Below are positions 7,583-15,323 of a stretch of DNA of 64,000 bases, piece after piece; the first letter of the stretch is position 1; every line of letters begins with the position of its first letter. The DNA lies in contig JAMPFE010000010.1 of NCBI GenBank assembly GCA_023664705.1, forward strand, positions 33,173 to 97,172, read 5' to 3'. The notes under the pieces are model-generated. The model was not told the DNA's origin. It did no database searches and worked only from the letters and a program-made list of their open reading frames with translations. The stretch comes from Lachnospiraceae bacterium. GTDB lineage: Bacteria; Bacillota; Clostridia; Oscillospirales; Ruminococcaceae. The position numbers were made by a program, and so were the translations under genes.

Positions 7583-9484
7583 TCACTTCGCCATTATCTC
7601 ACAAACCCTGTTCGAGAACTCCACGGGGTTCTCGATGGGCATCCCCTCGATAAGCAGCGCCTGCGAATACAGCAGCTCCGCGTACTCGCCCGCAGTCTCC
7701 TTATCGCTTTCGTAGAGCGCCTTCAGCTTCCCGAAGATAGCGTGGCTCGGGTTTATCTCGAGTATCTTTTCGGCTTTCGCGCCCTCGCCGTTCGGCATAG
7801 CGGAGAGCACTTTCTCCATTTCCACGGAAAGCGCCCCCTCGCTCGTAATACAAACGGGGTGGTTCTTGAGCCGCTGAGAGAGCTTAACGGCTTTCACCTT
7901 GCCGCTGAGCTTCTCGCTCAGGAACTCGAACAGCGCCTTGTTGTCCTCCTGCTCCTTCTTGATCTCCTCTTTCTCCTCCTCGGTCTCCAGCCCGAGGTCG
8001 TCCGCGGAAACGGACTTGTACTCTTTTCCGTCGAGGTCGTGCATCATCTGCAGGCAGAATTCGTCCACATGGTCGGTCAGGTAGAGTATCTCAAAGCCCT
8101 TGTCGCGGACAAGCTCGGTCTGCGGCAGGCTCTCAATGCGGGAAACGGAAGAGCCGCTCGCAAAGTAGATGAACTTCTGCTCCTCCTTCATGCGCGAAAC
8201 GTACTCCTCAAGCGTCGTCACGCCGCCGTTCGAGGTCTTGAACATCAGCAAATCTTGGAGCTCCGCCTTGTTCATGCCATAGCTCTCGTAAATGCCGTAC
8301 TTTATCTGCGTGGCGAACGCCTCGAAGAACTTCTCATACTTTTCGCGGTCGTTCTTTTGCAGCTTCTTCAGCTCGTTTTTAATGGATTTTTCAATGGATT
8401 TCGCGATGATTTTGAGCTGTCTGTCGTGCTGGAGCATCTCGCGCGAGATGTTCAGCGACAGGTCCTCGCTGTCTACCAAGCCGCGCACAAAGCTGAAATA
8501 GTCGGGCAGCAGGTCGGCGCACTTCTCCATTATCATAACGCCGCTCGAATAGAGCTGCAAGCCCTTTTCAAAGCTCTTGGAGTAGTAGTCGTAGGGCGCT
8601 TTTTCGGGGATATACAGCAGCGCGGAATAGGTCGCCGTGCCCTCGGTCTTGGAGTGGATATGCAGCAGCGGGTCTGTGTAGTCGTAGAACTTGTCCTTGT
8701 AGAATTGATTGTAGTCCTCGTCCTTGAGCTCCGACTTGGCTTTCTTCCATATGGGTATCTGCGAGTTGAGCGTCTCGGTAACTATCTCCTTGTCGTACTC
8801 GGGCTCCTTGCCGTCAACGCCCGTGCCCTCGCGGAGCTTTTCGTGCTCCGCGTCCATTTTAATGGGGTAGCGGATATAGTCGGAGTACTTCTTGACGAGC
8901 TCCCTTATTTTATAAGGTGTAAGGAACTCGTCGTAGCTTTCGTCCTCGGTGTTGTCCTTTATTTCAAGCGTGATGACCGTTCCGTGACCGTCCTTTTCGG
9001 CTTCGGATACCGTGTAGCCGTCCACGCCCTCGCTCTCCCACATAAACGCGCTGTCCGAGCCGAATGCCTTGGAGACGACGGTAACGCGCTTGGCGACCAT
9101 AAACGCCGAGTAAAAGCCCACGCCGAACTGCCCGATGATGTCCACGTCCTCGGCTTTTTCGTTGTCCTTTTTGAACGCGAACGAGCCGCTCTGCGCGATA
9201 GTGCCGAGGTTGTTTTCAAGCTCCTCGGCAGTCATTCCGATGCCGTTGTCGGAGATAGTGAGCTTGCGCGCGTCCTTGTCGAGCTCCAGCTTTATCTCCA
9301 TATCCGAGCGCGTGACGGCTTCCGCGGAGCCGTCCTGCATCGATTTGAAGTACAGCTTATCCATTGCGTCCGAGGCGTTGGAGATAAGCTCGCGCAGGAA
9401 AATTTCCTTGTGCGTGTAAATCGAGTTGATCATCATCTCCAGCAGGCGCTTGGATTCGGCTTTAAATTCCTTTGTTTCACTCAT
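7583..9484 (-). CDS. htpG: Molecular chaperone HtpG (Hsp90)
   Basis: A 633-residue Hsp90 of normal bacterial length. The N-terminal GHKL ATPase domain shows ELISNASDAMDKL (N box), SDNGIGM (G1) and GQFGVGFYSAFM (lid and G2). The middle domain includes the conserved region around LNISREMLQHD, and the C-terminal dimerisation domain ends VCEIMAK, lacking the eukaryotic MEEVD tail as expected. It is cytosolic and acts as an ATP-dependent chaperone. The promoter overlaps a perfect CIRCE operator (9538-9564), so HrcA repression and heat-shock induction are expected. It is a single-gene unit with its own terminator. Confidence 0.97.
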   Translation of the reverse strand: MSETKEFKAESKRLLEMMINSIYTHKEIFLRELISNASDAMDKLYFKSMQDGSAEAVTRSDMEIKLELDKDARKLTISDNGIGMTAEELENNLGTIAQSGSFAFKKDNEKAEDVDIIGQFGVGFYSAFMVAKRVTVVSKAFGSDSAFMWESEGVDGYTVSEAEKDGHGTVITLEIKDNTEDESYDEFLTPYKIRELVKKYSDYIRYPIKMDAEHEKLREGTGVDGKEPEYDKEIVTETLNSQIPIWKKAKSELKDEDYNQFYKDKFYDYTDPLLHIHSKTEGTATYSALLYIPEKAPYDYYSKSFEKGLQLYSSGVMIMEKCADLLPDYFSFVRGLVDSEDLSLNISREMLQHDRQLKIIAKSIEKSIKNELKKLQKNDREKYEKFFEAFATQIKYGIYESYGMNKAELQDLLMFKTSNGGVTTLEEYVSRMKEEQKFIYFASGSSVSRIESLPQTELVRDKGFEILYLTDHVDEFCLQMMHDLDGKEYKSVSADDLGLETEEEKEEIKKEQEDNKALFEFLSEKLSGKVKAVKLSQRLKNHPVCITSEGALSVEMEKVLSAMPNGEGAKAEKILEINPSHAIFGKLKALYESDKETAGEYAELLYSQALLIEGMPIENPVEFSNRVCEIMAK

Positions 9485-9537
9485 AATTTATACCTCCCGT
9501 TATATTTTTCGATTTTTATGGGTTTTGTATAATATAA

Positions 9538-9564
9538 TTAGCACTCTCGTATGTAGAGTGCTAA
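9538..9564. promoter_or_regulatory. CIRCE operator (HrcA binding site)
   Basis: TTAGCACTC (9538-9546), nine bases, then GAGTGCTAA (9556-9564): an exact match to the CIRCE consensus. It lies just downstream of the htpG -10 box, where bound HrcA would block initiation. htpG under CIRCE is less universal than groE or dnaK control, but the match is perfect. Confidence 0.95.
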
Positions 9565-9568
9565 TTAT

Positions 9569-9596
9569 ATTATACACCATTTGAGGAAAAAATCAA
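9569..9596 (-). promoter_or_regulatory. htpG promoter
   Basis: On the minus strand TTGATT (9596-9591), a 16-base spacer and TATAAT (9574-9569). The start site would fall inside the CIRCE element. Confidence 0.75.
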
Positions 9597-9610
9597 GTGA
9601 CAAATCCACA

Positions 9611-9639
9611 AAAAAAGCCGCAAATCACCGCGGCTTTTT
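9611..9639 (-). terminator. Terminator of tag
   Basis: GCCGC (9617-9621) pairs with GCGGC (9630-9634), flanked by A and T runs on both sides, so it can act in both directions. The tag stop codon lies in the loop. Confidence 0.8.
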
Positions 9640-10215
9640 GTGCAATTTTCTGTTGTCCGAATGGCAGAAGCAGGAAACGAGGTGGTCGTCGACGATGCCG
9701 ACAGCCTGCATAAACGAATAGATTATCGTCGTGCCGACGAACTTGAAGCCGCGCTTTTTAAGGTCCCTGCTTATCCTGTCGGAGAGCGGCGTGCTCGCGG
9801 GAACGTCGCCGAGAGTTTTCGGGCGGTTGATTATCGGCGTATCGTTGACGTAGCCCCGGATGAACTTATCGAAGCTACCGAACTCGCGCTGTACCTCGAG
9901 GAACGCCTTGGCGTTGGCGACGGCGGCGTTTATCTTCAGGCGGTTGCGGACTATGCCCGAGTCGGCGAGCAGCGCGGCGATTTTCTCTTCGCCGTACTCG
10001 GCGACCTTGTTCGGGTCGAAGTTGTCGAAAGCCTTTCGGAAATTTTCGCGCTTTCTGAGTATCGTTATCCACGACAAGCCCGCCTGCATGCCCTCTAAAA
10101 TCAGCATCTCGAAGAGCTTGCGGTCGTCGTGCTCGGGTCTGCCCCATTCGGCGTCGTGATACGCTATGTAGACGGGGTCGTTCCCCGCCCAGCCGCAGCG
10201 GCAGGGCTCTTTCAT
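9625..10215 (-). CDS. tag: DNA-3-methyladenine glycosylase I
   Basis: A 196-residue TAG family enzyme that excises 3-methyladenine from DNA in base-excision repair. Diagnostic motifs are the N-terminal CRCGW, YIAYHDAEWGRP (the YHDxEWG signature), GMQAGLSWITILRKRENF, and the C-terminal zinc-binding segment DDHLVSCFCH. Length is normal. A GGAGG site precedes ATG. It follows a 300-base gap that may hold a structured RNA. Confidence 0.96.
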   Translation of the reverse strand: MKEPCRCGWAGNDPVYIAYHDAEWGRPEHDDRKLFEMLILEGMQAGLSWITILRKRENFRKAFDNFDPNKVAEYGEEKIAALLADSGIVRNRLKINAAVANAKAFLEVQREFGSFDKFIRGYVNDTPIINRPKTLGDVPASTPLSDRISRDLKKRGFKFVGTTIIYSFMQAVGIVDDHLVSCFCHSDNRKLHKKPR

Positions 10216-10241
10216 GGCGGCTCCTCCTTATAAAATATCCT

Positions 10242-10460
10242 TACGGAAATACACCCCCGAAATATCGGGGGCGTACCGTTAAGCCAAAAAGTTACCGCCT
10301 TGCCGTAAGATGCAATATAAAACCCGCTGATGGCAGGGTGGGTAAGATCGCCCAACGTTTTCACGCTCCCGCCAGCCGTAAGCTGAAGCTTACGAGAGGT
10401 CTGCAATCCGCCGTCGGAGCCGAAATCCCTTTTACAATGTGTTGGATCATAATAGCACAC
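10242..10460 (-). ncRNA. Possible structured RNA (unidentified)
   Basis: The gap between the DUF1292 gene and tag has no credible gene. On the minus strand an extended -10 (TGTGCTATTAT near 10460) could start a transcript of about 210 bases ending at the hairpin CCCCCGA/TCGGGGG near 10250-10270. Inside are CGTAAGC/GCTTACG with a four-base loop (about 10376-10398), TGGCGGG pairing with CCCTGCCA, and a GAAA-capped mini-hairpin. CTTACGG occurs twice and could also pair with CCGTAAG near 10240, giving alternative folds. The size would suit a 6S RNA, but I could not build the 6S central bubble, so the identity is open. Confidence 0.3.
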
Positions 10461-10515
10461 ATTCGCGAGTAAGGCAGTAGTTTTTCCGTTATTATTCTTT
10501 CCCTTGGCGGGGCGA

Positions 10516-10851
10516 TTATTCGTCCGCGCCGTCGAGCTTTTCCAAGTCCTCGATGTCAAGCTCGGGGAGCTCCGAAAAGCGCTGCAGGAAAACCTCGCCA
10601 ACGGAGTTGTACTCCTCGTCGTCGTCGACAGTCGAGAGCATCGCCTCGCCGTCTATCATCGCTTCCTTCAGCACGACGAATTCCGACGCGCCCTCTTCCT
10701 CGTCGTAATCGGCGGGGATAAGCGCGTAGTAGACCGTGCCGTTTATCTCCGCGCGGTCGACAAACTCGAACCGCGTTACGTTTCCCTCTTCGTCCTCGAG
10801 CTCGATTATGCCCTCTTCTTCGTCGAGGAAAGCCTCTTCGTTTTCAGCCAT
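10516..10851 (-). CDS. DUF1292 family protein
   Basis: A 111-residue, strongly acidic protein (start MAENEEAFLDEEEGIIELE). The pattern IIELEDEEGNVTRFEFVDRA followed by YYALIPADYD and EFVVLKEAM is typical of DUF1292 (YrzB-like) proteins of Firmicutes, whose function is unknown. It is cytosolic with no membrane segment. AAAGG upstream supports the ATG at 10851. It is slightly longer than B. subtilis YrzB because of an acidic C-terminal tail (DIEDLEKLDGADE). Confidence 0.85.
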   Translation of the reverse strand: MAENEEAFLDEEEGIIELEDEEGNVTRFEFVDRAEINGTVYYALIPADYDEEEGASEFVVLKEAMIDGEAMLSTVDDDEEYNSVGEVFLQRFSELPELDIEDLEKLDGADE

Positions 10852-11065
10852 ATCATGCCGCCTTTCCGCGCGTGAAAAAATTCTTTTCCGACTGTTCCGA
10901 AAAGGCTCACGCTTGTTTATATTTTACAACATCTCCGCGCCGTTGTCAATAGGAAATTTCGGGAAACGGCGCTGTTTCACGATTTTCACGGAATAATCAT
11001 TACTTTCAACAAAACGGGAAATGAAAATATATACAAAATGTCAATGAAAAAATTAAAAATTTCTA

Positions 11066-11094
11066 TTGACTTTTACTAAAAAATATGTTATTAT
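11066..11094 (+). promoter_or_regulatory. Strong promoter of the 11.1-11.7 kb RNA unit
   Basis: TTGACT (11066-11071), a 17-base spacer and TATTAT (11089-11094) in an A/T-rich setting. It faces a region with no sizeable ORF that ends at a strong terminator at 11696. Confidence 0.8.
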
Positions 11095-11099
11095 TTAAT

Positions 11100-11722
11100 T
11101 ACAGAAAGAGAGAACCCGATGTCAAGCCGAGAGGTCGGTACGGGGTCTCCTTCAAATATACCGAAAGGAGTTCAGTCCAATGGAAAACCGAGTTTGAGGC
11201 GGAGAGTGAAGGCTTGGTAGAGTCTAGCGTTGCTTTGAAAGGAGTTACTCCAATGGCTTGTTGAACTTGCAACGGCAAAAAAATTCGGCTTTGAGCAGAA
11301 AGGAAGCGAGTCCCATGGAAATTACGGAATCTTTTAACAAACTGTCTGCGGAATCGCGACCCGCCGTGCCGCTGAGGTGAATTTTTCGGCGACGATTTGC
11401 GCGAGCCTGAGCTCGAAAACGCAAAATCCGCCAAAACAAGGCGTCTAGCCTATTTGAAAACCGCGGAGGTTTTCGGCAATCCGCAGATATTTTCTACCGC
11501 GTTAAGCGTTTACATAGATAAGCCGTATCGAAAGTGGTGATTGCGATGTGCGCTTTAGGTTTGAGGTCAGGAAAATATTAGCTTTGCTGCACTGAAAGGA
11601 ATGAGTCCGATGTCCTGTAAAATTTGTTGTGTGATCAAATTTTAATAAGGAGTACATTCCGATGTAATATTGAATTTTTACAATCGAATATACCGAGCGC
11701 CCCGTGAGAACGGGGCGCTGTT
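11100..11722 (+). ncRNA. Candidate long RNA with seven SD-AUG modules
   Basis: A promoter and a terminator bound this unit of about 620 bases, but no frame encodes a protein of ordinary size. Seven modules of the form GAAAGGAGnnnnnTCCnATG are seen, with ATG at 11119, 11180, 11253, 11315, 11546, 11610 and 11662. Each has a purine SD-like run 5 to 10 bases before ATG, and most have GGA and TCC that could pair over the gap. The frames that follow are tiny: MENRV, MAC, MCALGLRSGKY, MSCKICCVIKF and, at 11662, ATG directly followed by TAA. Other hairpins include GAGAACCCG/CGGGGTCTC enclosing CCGA/TCGG at about 11109-11148, GAAAACC/GGTTTTC near 11458-11475 and TAAAATTTG/CAAATTTTA near 11618-11644. 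It may be a structural or decoy RNA or a chain of microORFs. Confidence 0.6.
11315..11541 (+). other. Possible frameshift-interrupted small ORF inside the RNA unit
   Basis: From ATG at 11315 a 21-codon frame (MEITESFNKLSAESRPAVPLR) ends at TGA. A +1 shift at that stop opens about 50 codons beginning EFFGDDLREPELENAKSAK and ending DKPYRKW. The amphipathic, charged composition looks protein-like, so this may be a decayed or frameshifted gene of about 75 residues. No slippery site is evident. Confidence 0.3.
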
Positions 11723-11728
11723 TTATTT
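11696..11728 (+). terminator. Strong terminator of the RNA unit
   Basis: AGCGCCCCGT (11696-11705), GAGA loop, ACGGGGCGCT (11710-11719), then GTTTTATTT. A ten-base-pair stem. It lies next to the stop codon of the convergent membrane protein gene. Confidence 0.92.
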
Positions 11729-12289
11729 GTACATTATTTTGTCCGAGCTGAGCTTGTCGTTGAGACCGAGATAATAGCCGAGCTGCGTGAACACGGGGAT
11801 AAGCGCGTAGTAGACCGTCATCAGCACGGGGAACAGCACGCTCATGCTCTCTACGCGGCTGGACTGCGTAACGAGCGCGTCGGGCTGCGGGGTGAACGTA
11901 AGCACCATGGGATAGGCGCTCCCCGATATGAACTGGTATATCAGCAGATTGTCACGCTCGGGGAAAAACAGCTTGTTTATCAGCAGAAAGACCGTCGGAG
12001 CCGCCGCGACCGCGAACATTATAAGCCCTATCGCTATCCAGCGGTATTTCGGCGCCTTTTCCGCGCGCCCGAGCTTTACGAGGCTGCGCTCCTTTACGCC
12101 GTTCTTCCACGCGACCGTGAAAACAAGCGAAAAGAATATCGCTGCCGAAAACGCTATCGCGAGCGCTTTTATAAACGTATTGCTGCCGAAAACGAATATC
12201 GCGACGGTCATTATCAGGCAAAGTATGTTGCCGAGAACCACAAAGCCTATGCCTTTGAGCGTTAATATCCAAAAGCGTTCTCTTTTCAC
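11723..12289 (-). CDS. Four-helix membrane protein of unknown function
   Basis: About 188 residues with four predicted membrane segments: FVVLGNILCLIMTVAIFVFG, ALAIAFSAAIFFSLVFTVAW, IAIGLIMFAVAAAPTVFLL and a C-terminal FPVLMTVYYALIPVFTQLGY. I chose a GTG start at 12289 (VKRERFWILTLKG) because AGAGGTGA sits 5 bases upstream. Extending further 5' would translate through a palindromic repeat at 12350-12395, which is unlikely to be coding. No family recognised. Its 3' end abuts the terminator of the convergent RNA unit. Confidence 0.6.
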   Translation of the reverse strand: MKRERFWILTLKGIGFVVLGNILCLIMTVAIFVFGSNTFIKALAIAFSAAIFFSLVFTVAWKNGVKERSLVKLGRAEKAPKYRWIAIGLIMFAVAAAPTVFLLINKLFFPERDNLLIYQFISGSAYPMVLTFTPQPDALVTQSSRVESMSVLFPVLMTVYYALIPVFTQLGYYLGLNDKLSSDKIMYK

Positions 12290-12349
12290 GGGTCTCACCT
12301 CTTTTGAGTAATATTTTCGCGCGTTTCGTAAACAATATAATATCGGTTC

Positions 12350-12395
12350 GTATAACCCCCCCGCCAAAGGGCTCCGCCCTTTGGAATCCCAAAAA
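12350..12395. repeat. Palindromic intergenic element
   Basis: CCAAAGGGC (12364-12372) and GCCCTTTGG (12376-12384) form a 9-bp stem with a TCC loop, preceded by a run of C and followed by AATCCC. A degenerate relative lies at about 6955-6990. Such short GC hairpins are common between genes in Ruminococcaceae. Confidence 0.6.
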
Positions 12396-12428
12396 GGATA
12401 ATTTATATTATGAAAGCGAGGAATGTAT

Positions 12429-12872
12429 ATGGCTAACTTTAAAAACAAGCAGAGCGCGGAGATACTGAACAGCGTTTACCGAAACGCTCAAATGGCATAC
12501 GAGGCGGGCTCGGACGTTCTCAAGCACTGCAAAAACAACGCTCTGCGGCAGGAGATTTCCGCGCAGGTGTCGCGCTACAAAAACGTCGCGGGACAGGCGC
12601 GGCAGGAGCTCGCGAAACGCGGCGAGCCCGCGCGCGAAGTCGCTCCGTATGCGAAAACAATGGCGAAAATGGGCATTGCAATGAAAACGGCGGCAAACCG
12701 CAGCAGCGCAAATCTCGCGCGGATAATGATGCGCGGCACCACTATGGGCATTATCGATATGCAGCACGCGGTGAACCGCTCTCATGCCGCGGAAAGCCGC
12801 ATACGCGAAAGCGCGGAACGGCTCCTCGACCGCGAGCAGGACTTCTGCGAGAGCCTGAAGAGGTATCTATGA
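12429..12872 (+). CDS. Hypothetical helical protein
   Basis: About 147 residues (start MANFKNKQSAEIL), predicted nearly all alpha-helical and resembling a four-helix bundle, with Met- and Ala-rich helices such as AKMGIAMKTAANRSSANL and RIMMRGTTMGIIDMQHAVN. No signal peptide or membrane segment. The ATG at 12429 is favoured over the one at 12423 because GAGGA is better spaced. I do not recognise the family; a ferritin-like or DUF2383-like bundle is possible but no metal-ligand pattern is clear. It overlaps a 39-codon ORF by ATGA at its end. Confidence 0.65.
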   Translation: MANFKNKQSAEILNSVYRNAQMAYEAGSDVLKHCKNNALRQEISAQVSRYKNVAGQARQELAKRGEPAREVAPYAKTMAKMGIAMKTAANRSSANLARIMMRGTTMGIIDMQHAVNRSHAAESRIRESAERLLDREQDFCESLKRYL

Positions 12873-12988
12873 AACGCCCGCTGCCCGAATTTATCCCCTG
12901 CGATATCCGCGCGGGGAAAGGGAAAAGCGCACATTCGCCCGTGAGCTGCGGCGAGAAAAATCCGCTTATTCCTCCTCGGGAGGGTTGA
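12869..12988 (+). CDS. Small ORF overlapping by ATGA
   Basis: A 39-codon frame (start MKRPLPEFIPCDIRAGKG) whose ATG overlaps the stop of the preceding helical protein as ATGA, an arrangement that favours coupled translation. Its last 23 bases overlap the end of the convergent gene at 12966. It has two Cys and many Pro, Lys and Arg, and no recognised domain. It could be chance. Confidence 0.25.
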   Translation: MKRPLPEFIPCDIRAGKGKSAHSPVSCGEKNPLIPPREG

Positions 12989-13760
12989 CGACGTTGCCCT
13001 CCAGAATGTTGCGGAGGAGCGTCTGAGCGCGCTCGCGCTGCTCCTCGGCGTCCTTTTGGTTGCCCGTGGCGTAGGGATATTCGCGGCGCAGAAAGACGTT
13101 TATCATGTCGGGGCAGGTGTCCCAGCGCGCGGCTTTTTGCAGACCCGTTGCGTTTAAATGCAGTCCGACGCCGTTGTAAAGCTCGTCCTCGGGGAAGTAT
13201 TCCGTCATATCCTCGAAGAGCTCAAGCTCGATGCCGTCCGCGCCGTAAAGGTATTCCCAGAGACCCTCGTCCGCGATATACAGCTGGCTGTCTCCCGTAT
13301 ACATCTCCGAGGAGAACTTCATCGACTGCGCGGCGCTGTATTCGGTCATCGTTTCCACGGACGACAGATCGATGTAGTTTACGCCGACCTTGACGTAGCC
13401 GTTGCCGTCGAAATCGGGGCAATATTGCGTAAGAGCCTCTTCCAAATCTCCGTAGCGCCAGCCGAGCTCCGACTCCGCGGTGGTGGAAATTACAAGCACG
13501 TACACGTCGTATATCTTGCGGGTGACGAGCTGAACCGTGAGAAATACCGCAAGAGCGCCGAGAAATCCCCACAGCAGAATGAACACCTTATTGTGGTATA
13601 CGAAGTTTTTGAACTTCCCCCACGCGTTCAGCTTGGGCATTTCGACGTAGCCCGTTTCGGGGATAAGCTCGCTTTCCTCGATGAGACCCTGCTTCATTTT
13701 CAGCAGCTCGATATACTCCTCGTGAGCCTTGCGCTGCCTTTCGTCGTCCTTCTTTGACAT
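12966..13760 (-). CDS. Single-pass membrane protein, unknown function
   Basis: 264 residues. A charged cytosolic N-terminus (about 1-55) precedes one membrane helix (VFILLWGFLGALAVFLTVQL, about 58-80), and the remaining 180 residues would be outside the membrane. The outer domain includes FDGNGYVKVGVNYIDLSS and GDSQLYIADEGLWEYLYG, reminiscent of the core of proteins built like solute-binding lobes but without a lipobox. GGAGTAAATTT precedes ATG. It is separated from lysS by 53 bases on the same strand. Confidence 0.65.
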   Translation of the reverse strand: MSKKDDERQRKAHEEYIELLKMKQGLIEESELIPETGYVEMPKLNAWGKFKNFVYHNKVFILLWGFLGALAVFLTVQLVTRKIYDVYVLVISTTAESELGWRYGDLEEALTQYCPDFDGNGYVKVGVNYIDLSSVETMTEYSAAQSMKFSSEMYTGDSQLYIADEGLWEYLYGADGIELELFEDMTEYFPEDELYNGVGLHLNATGLQKAARWDTCPDMINVFLRREYPYATGNQKDAEEQRERAQTLLRNILEGNVVNPPEEE

Positions 13761-13813
13761 AAATTTACTCCATTGTATATTCCCCGCCGATATTACAGCG
13801 GGGAATTTCGCGT

Positions 13814-15319
13814 TTAAAAGTTGGGTCTCATCGTCGGGAACAGCAGCACGTCGCGAATGCTCGCCGAATCGGTGAGCAGCATCACGAGCCTGTCAAAGCC
13901 GAAGCCGAGACCGCCCGTGGGGGGAAGCCCGTACTCCAGCGCGGTGATGAAATCCTCGTCGACCTGCGCGTCGTTTCCGCCCTGAGCGCGCTTTGCGGCT
14001 ACCTGCTTTACGAAGCGCTCTTTTTGGTCGAGCGGGTCGTTGAGCTCGGAGAACGCGTTGCCGAACTCCATGCCGTTGATGAAATACTCGAAGCGCTCCG
14101 TGAACGCGGGGAACTCGGGCTTTCTCTTCGCGAGAGGGGAGTTTTCCACGGGGTAATCGTAAATGACCGTCGGCTGAATAAGCTTATCCTCGACGAACGC
14201 CTCGAAGAGCGCGATGAGTACGTCGCCCTTTGTGGAGCTCGCGTTTATATCGTCGCCGACGCCCTTTGCCTTTGCGCAGGCGCGCGCGTCCTCGTCGGTC
14301 GCCCAATCGTTGTAGTCCGCGCCGGCGTATTTCTTGACAGCCTCTATCATGGTGAGGCGCTCCCAAGGCTTGCCGACGGCGATCTCCTTGCCCTGATAGG
14401 TCACGGTATCGGTGCCGCAGACGTTGAGCGTTACCGTCCTGTACAGGTCCTCGATAAGGTCCATCATATCGAAATAGTTGATATACGCCTGATACATCTC
14501 GATAGTCGTGAACTCGGGGTTGTGGGTGGAGTCCATGCCCTCGTTGCGGAAAATGCGCCCGACCTCGTAGACCTTGTCGAAGCCGCCGACTATGAGGCGC
14601 TTTAAGTACAGCTCCGTTTCTATGCGGAGATACATATCTATATCCAGCGCGTTGTGGTGCGTTTTGAACGGTCTTGCCGCCGCGCCTATCTCCAGCGGCA
14701 GCAGCACGGGGGTGTCGACCTCGACGTAGCCGTGACCGTCGAGGAATTTGCGTATCTCCGACAAAATGCGCGAGCGCTTTACGAAAACGTCCTTGACCTC
14801 GGGGTTGGCGATGAGGTCGAGATAGCGCTTTCTGTAACGCTCCTCCTTGTCCTTCAAGCCGTGCCATTTTTCGGGCAGCGGCAGCAGCGACTTCGACAGC
14901 AGCGTTATCTCTTTCGCGTGGACGGAAATTTCGCCCGTTTTCGTCTTGAAAACGTAGCCCTTGACGCCGATTATGTCCCCCAAGTCCCACTTTTTGAACT
15001 CGGCGAATTTTTCCTCGCCCACGCCGTCAATGCGCACGTAGACCTGCATTCTGTCCGAGCTGTCGCGAACGTCGAAGAAGCTCGCCTTGCCCATTATCCT
15101 GCGCGACATCATTCGCCCCGCAATGGCAACGTCCTTGTTTTCAAGCTCCTCGAAGCGCGCGCGGATGTCGCTGTTATAGACGTCCACGGGGAACTTCGTG
15201 ATAGTGTAGGGATCCTTGCCCTCGGACTTCAGCCCTTGCAGCTTTTCAAGGCGGACGCGGTGCTGCTCGTCAAGCTCCTCCGCGGTCATCTCCGCTGTTT
15301 CTTCGTTTATATCCGCCAT
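13814..15319 (-). CDS. lysS: Lysyl-tRNA synthetase (class II)
   Basis: 501 residues, normal for bacterial LysS, which charges tRNA-Lys in the cytosol. An N-terminal OB anticodon-binding domain (about 60-165, with IAGRMMSRRIMGKASFFDV) is followed by the class II core: motif 1 around GYVEVDTPVLLP, motif 2 FRNEGMDSTHNPEFTTIEMY, and motif 3 GLGFGFDRLVMLLT. HHNALDIDMYLRIETELYLK matches the family. It follows greA by 4 bases, so the two are an operon. No T-box leader is visible. Confidence 0.98.
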   Translation of the reverse strand: MADINEETAEMTAEELDEQHRVRLEKLQGLKSEGKDPYTITKFPVDVYNSDIRARFEELENKDVAIAGRMMSRRIMGKASFFDVRDSSDRMQVYVRIDGVGEEKFAEFKKWDLGDIIGVKGYVFKTKTGEISVHAKEITLLSKSLLPLPEKWHGLKDKEERYRKRYLDLIANPEVKDVFVKRSRILSEIRKFLDGHGYVEVDTPVLLPLEIGAAARPFKTHHNALDIDMYLRIETELYLKRLIVGGFDKVYEVGRIFRNEGMDSTHNPEFTTIEMYQAYINYFDMMDLIEDLYRTVTLNVCGTDTVTYQGKEIAVGKPWERLTMIEAVKKYAGADYNDWATDEDARACAKAKGVGDDINASSTKGDVLIALFEAFVEDKLIQPTVIYDYPVENSPLAKRKPEFPAFTERFEYFINGMEFGNAFSELNDPLDQKERFVKQVAAKRAQGGNDAQVDEDFITALEYGLPPTGGLGFGFDRLVMLLTDSASIRDVLLFPTMRPNF

Positions 15320-15323
15320 TTCC

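Noticed and set aside
11099..11434. 111-codon minus-strand frame opposite the RNA unit
   Set aside because: No SD sequence, Ser/Arg-rich low-complexity composition, and antisense to a strong promoter unit.
11060..11728. OLE RNA with the adjacent membrane protein as OapA
   Set aside because: The membrane gene is convergent rather than downstream, and the repeated SD-AUG modules are not an OLE feature known to me. A covariance search would settle it.
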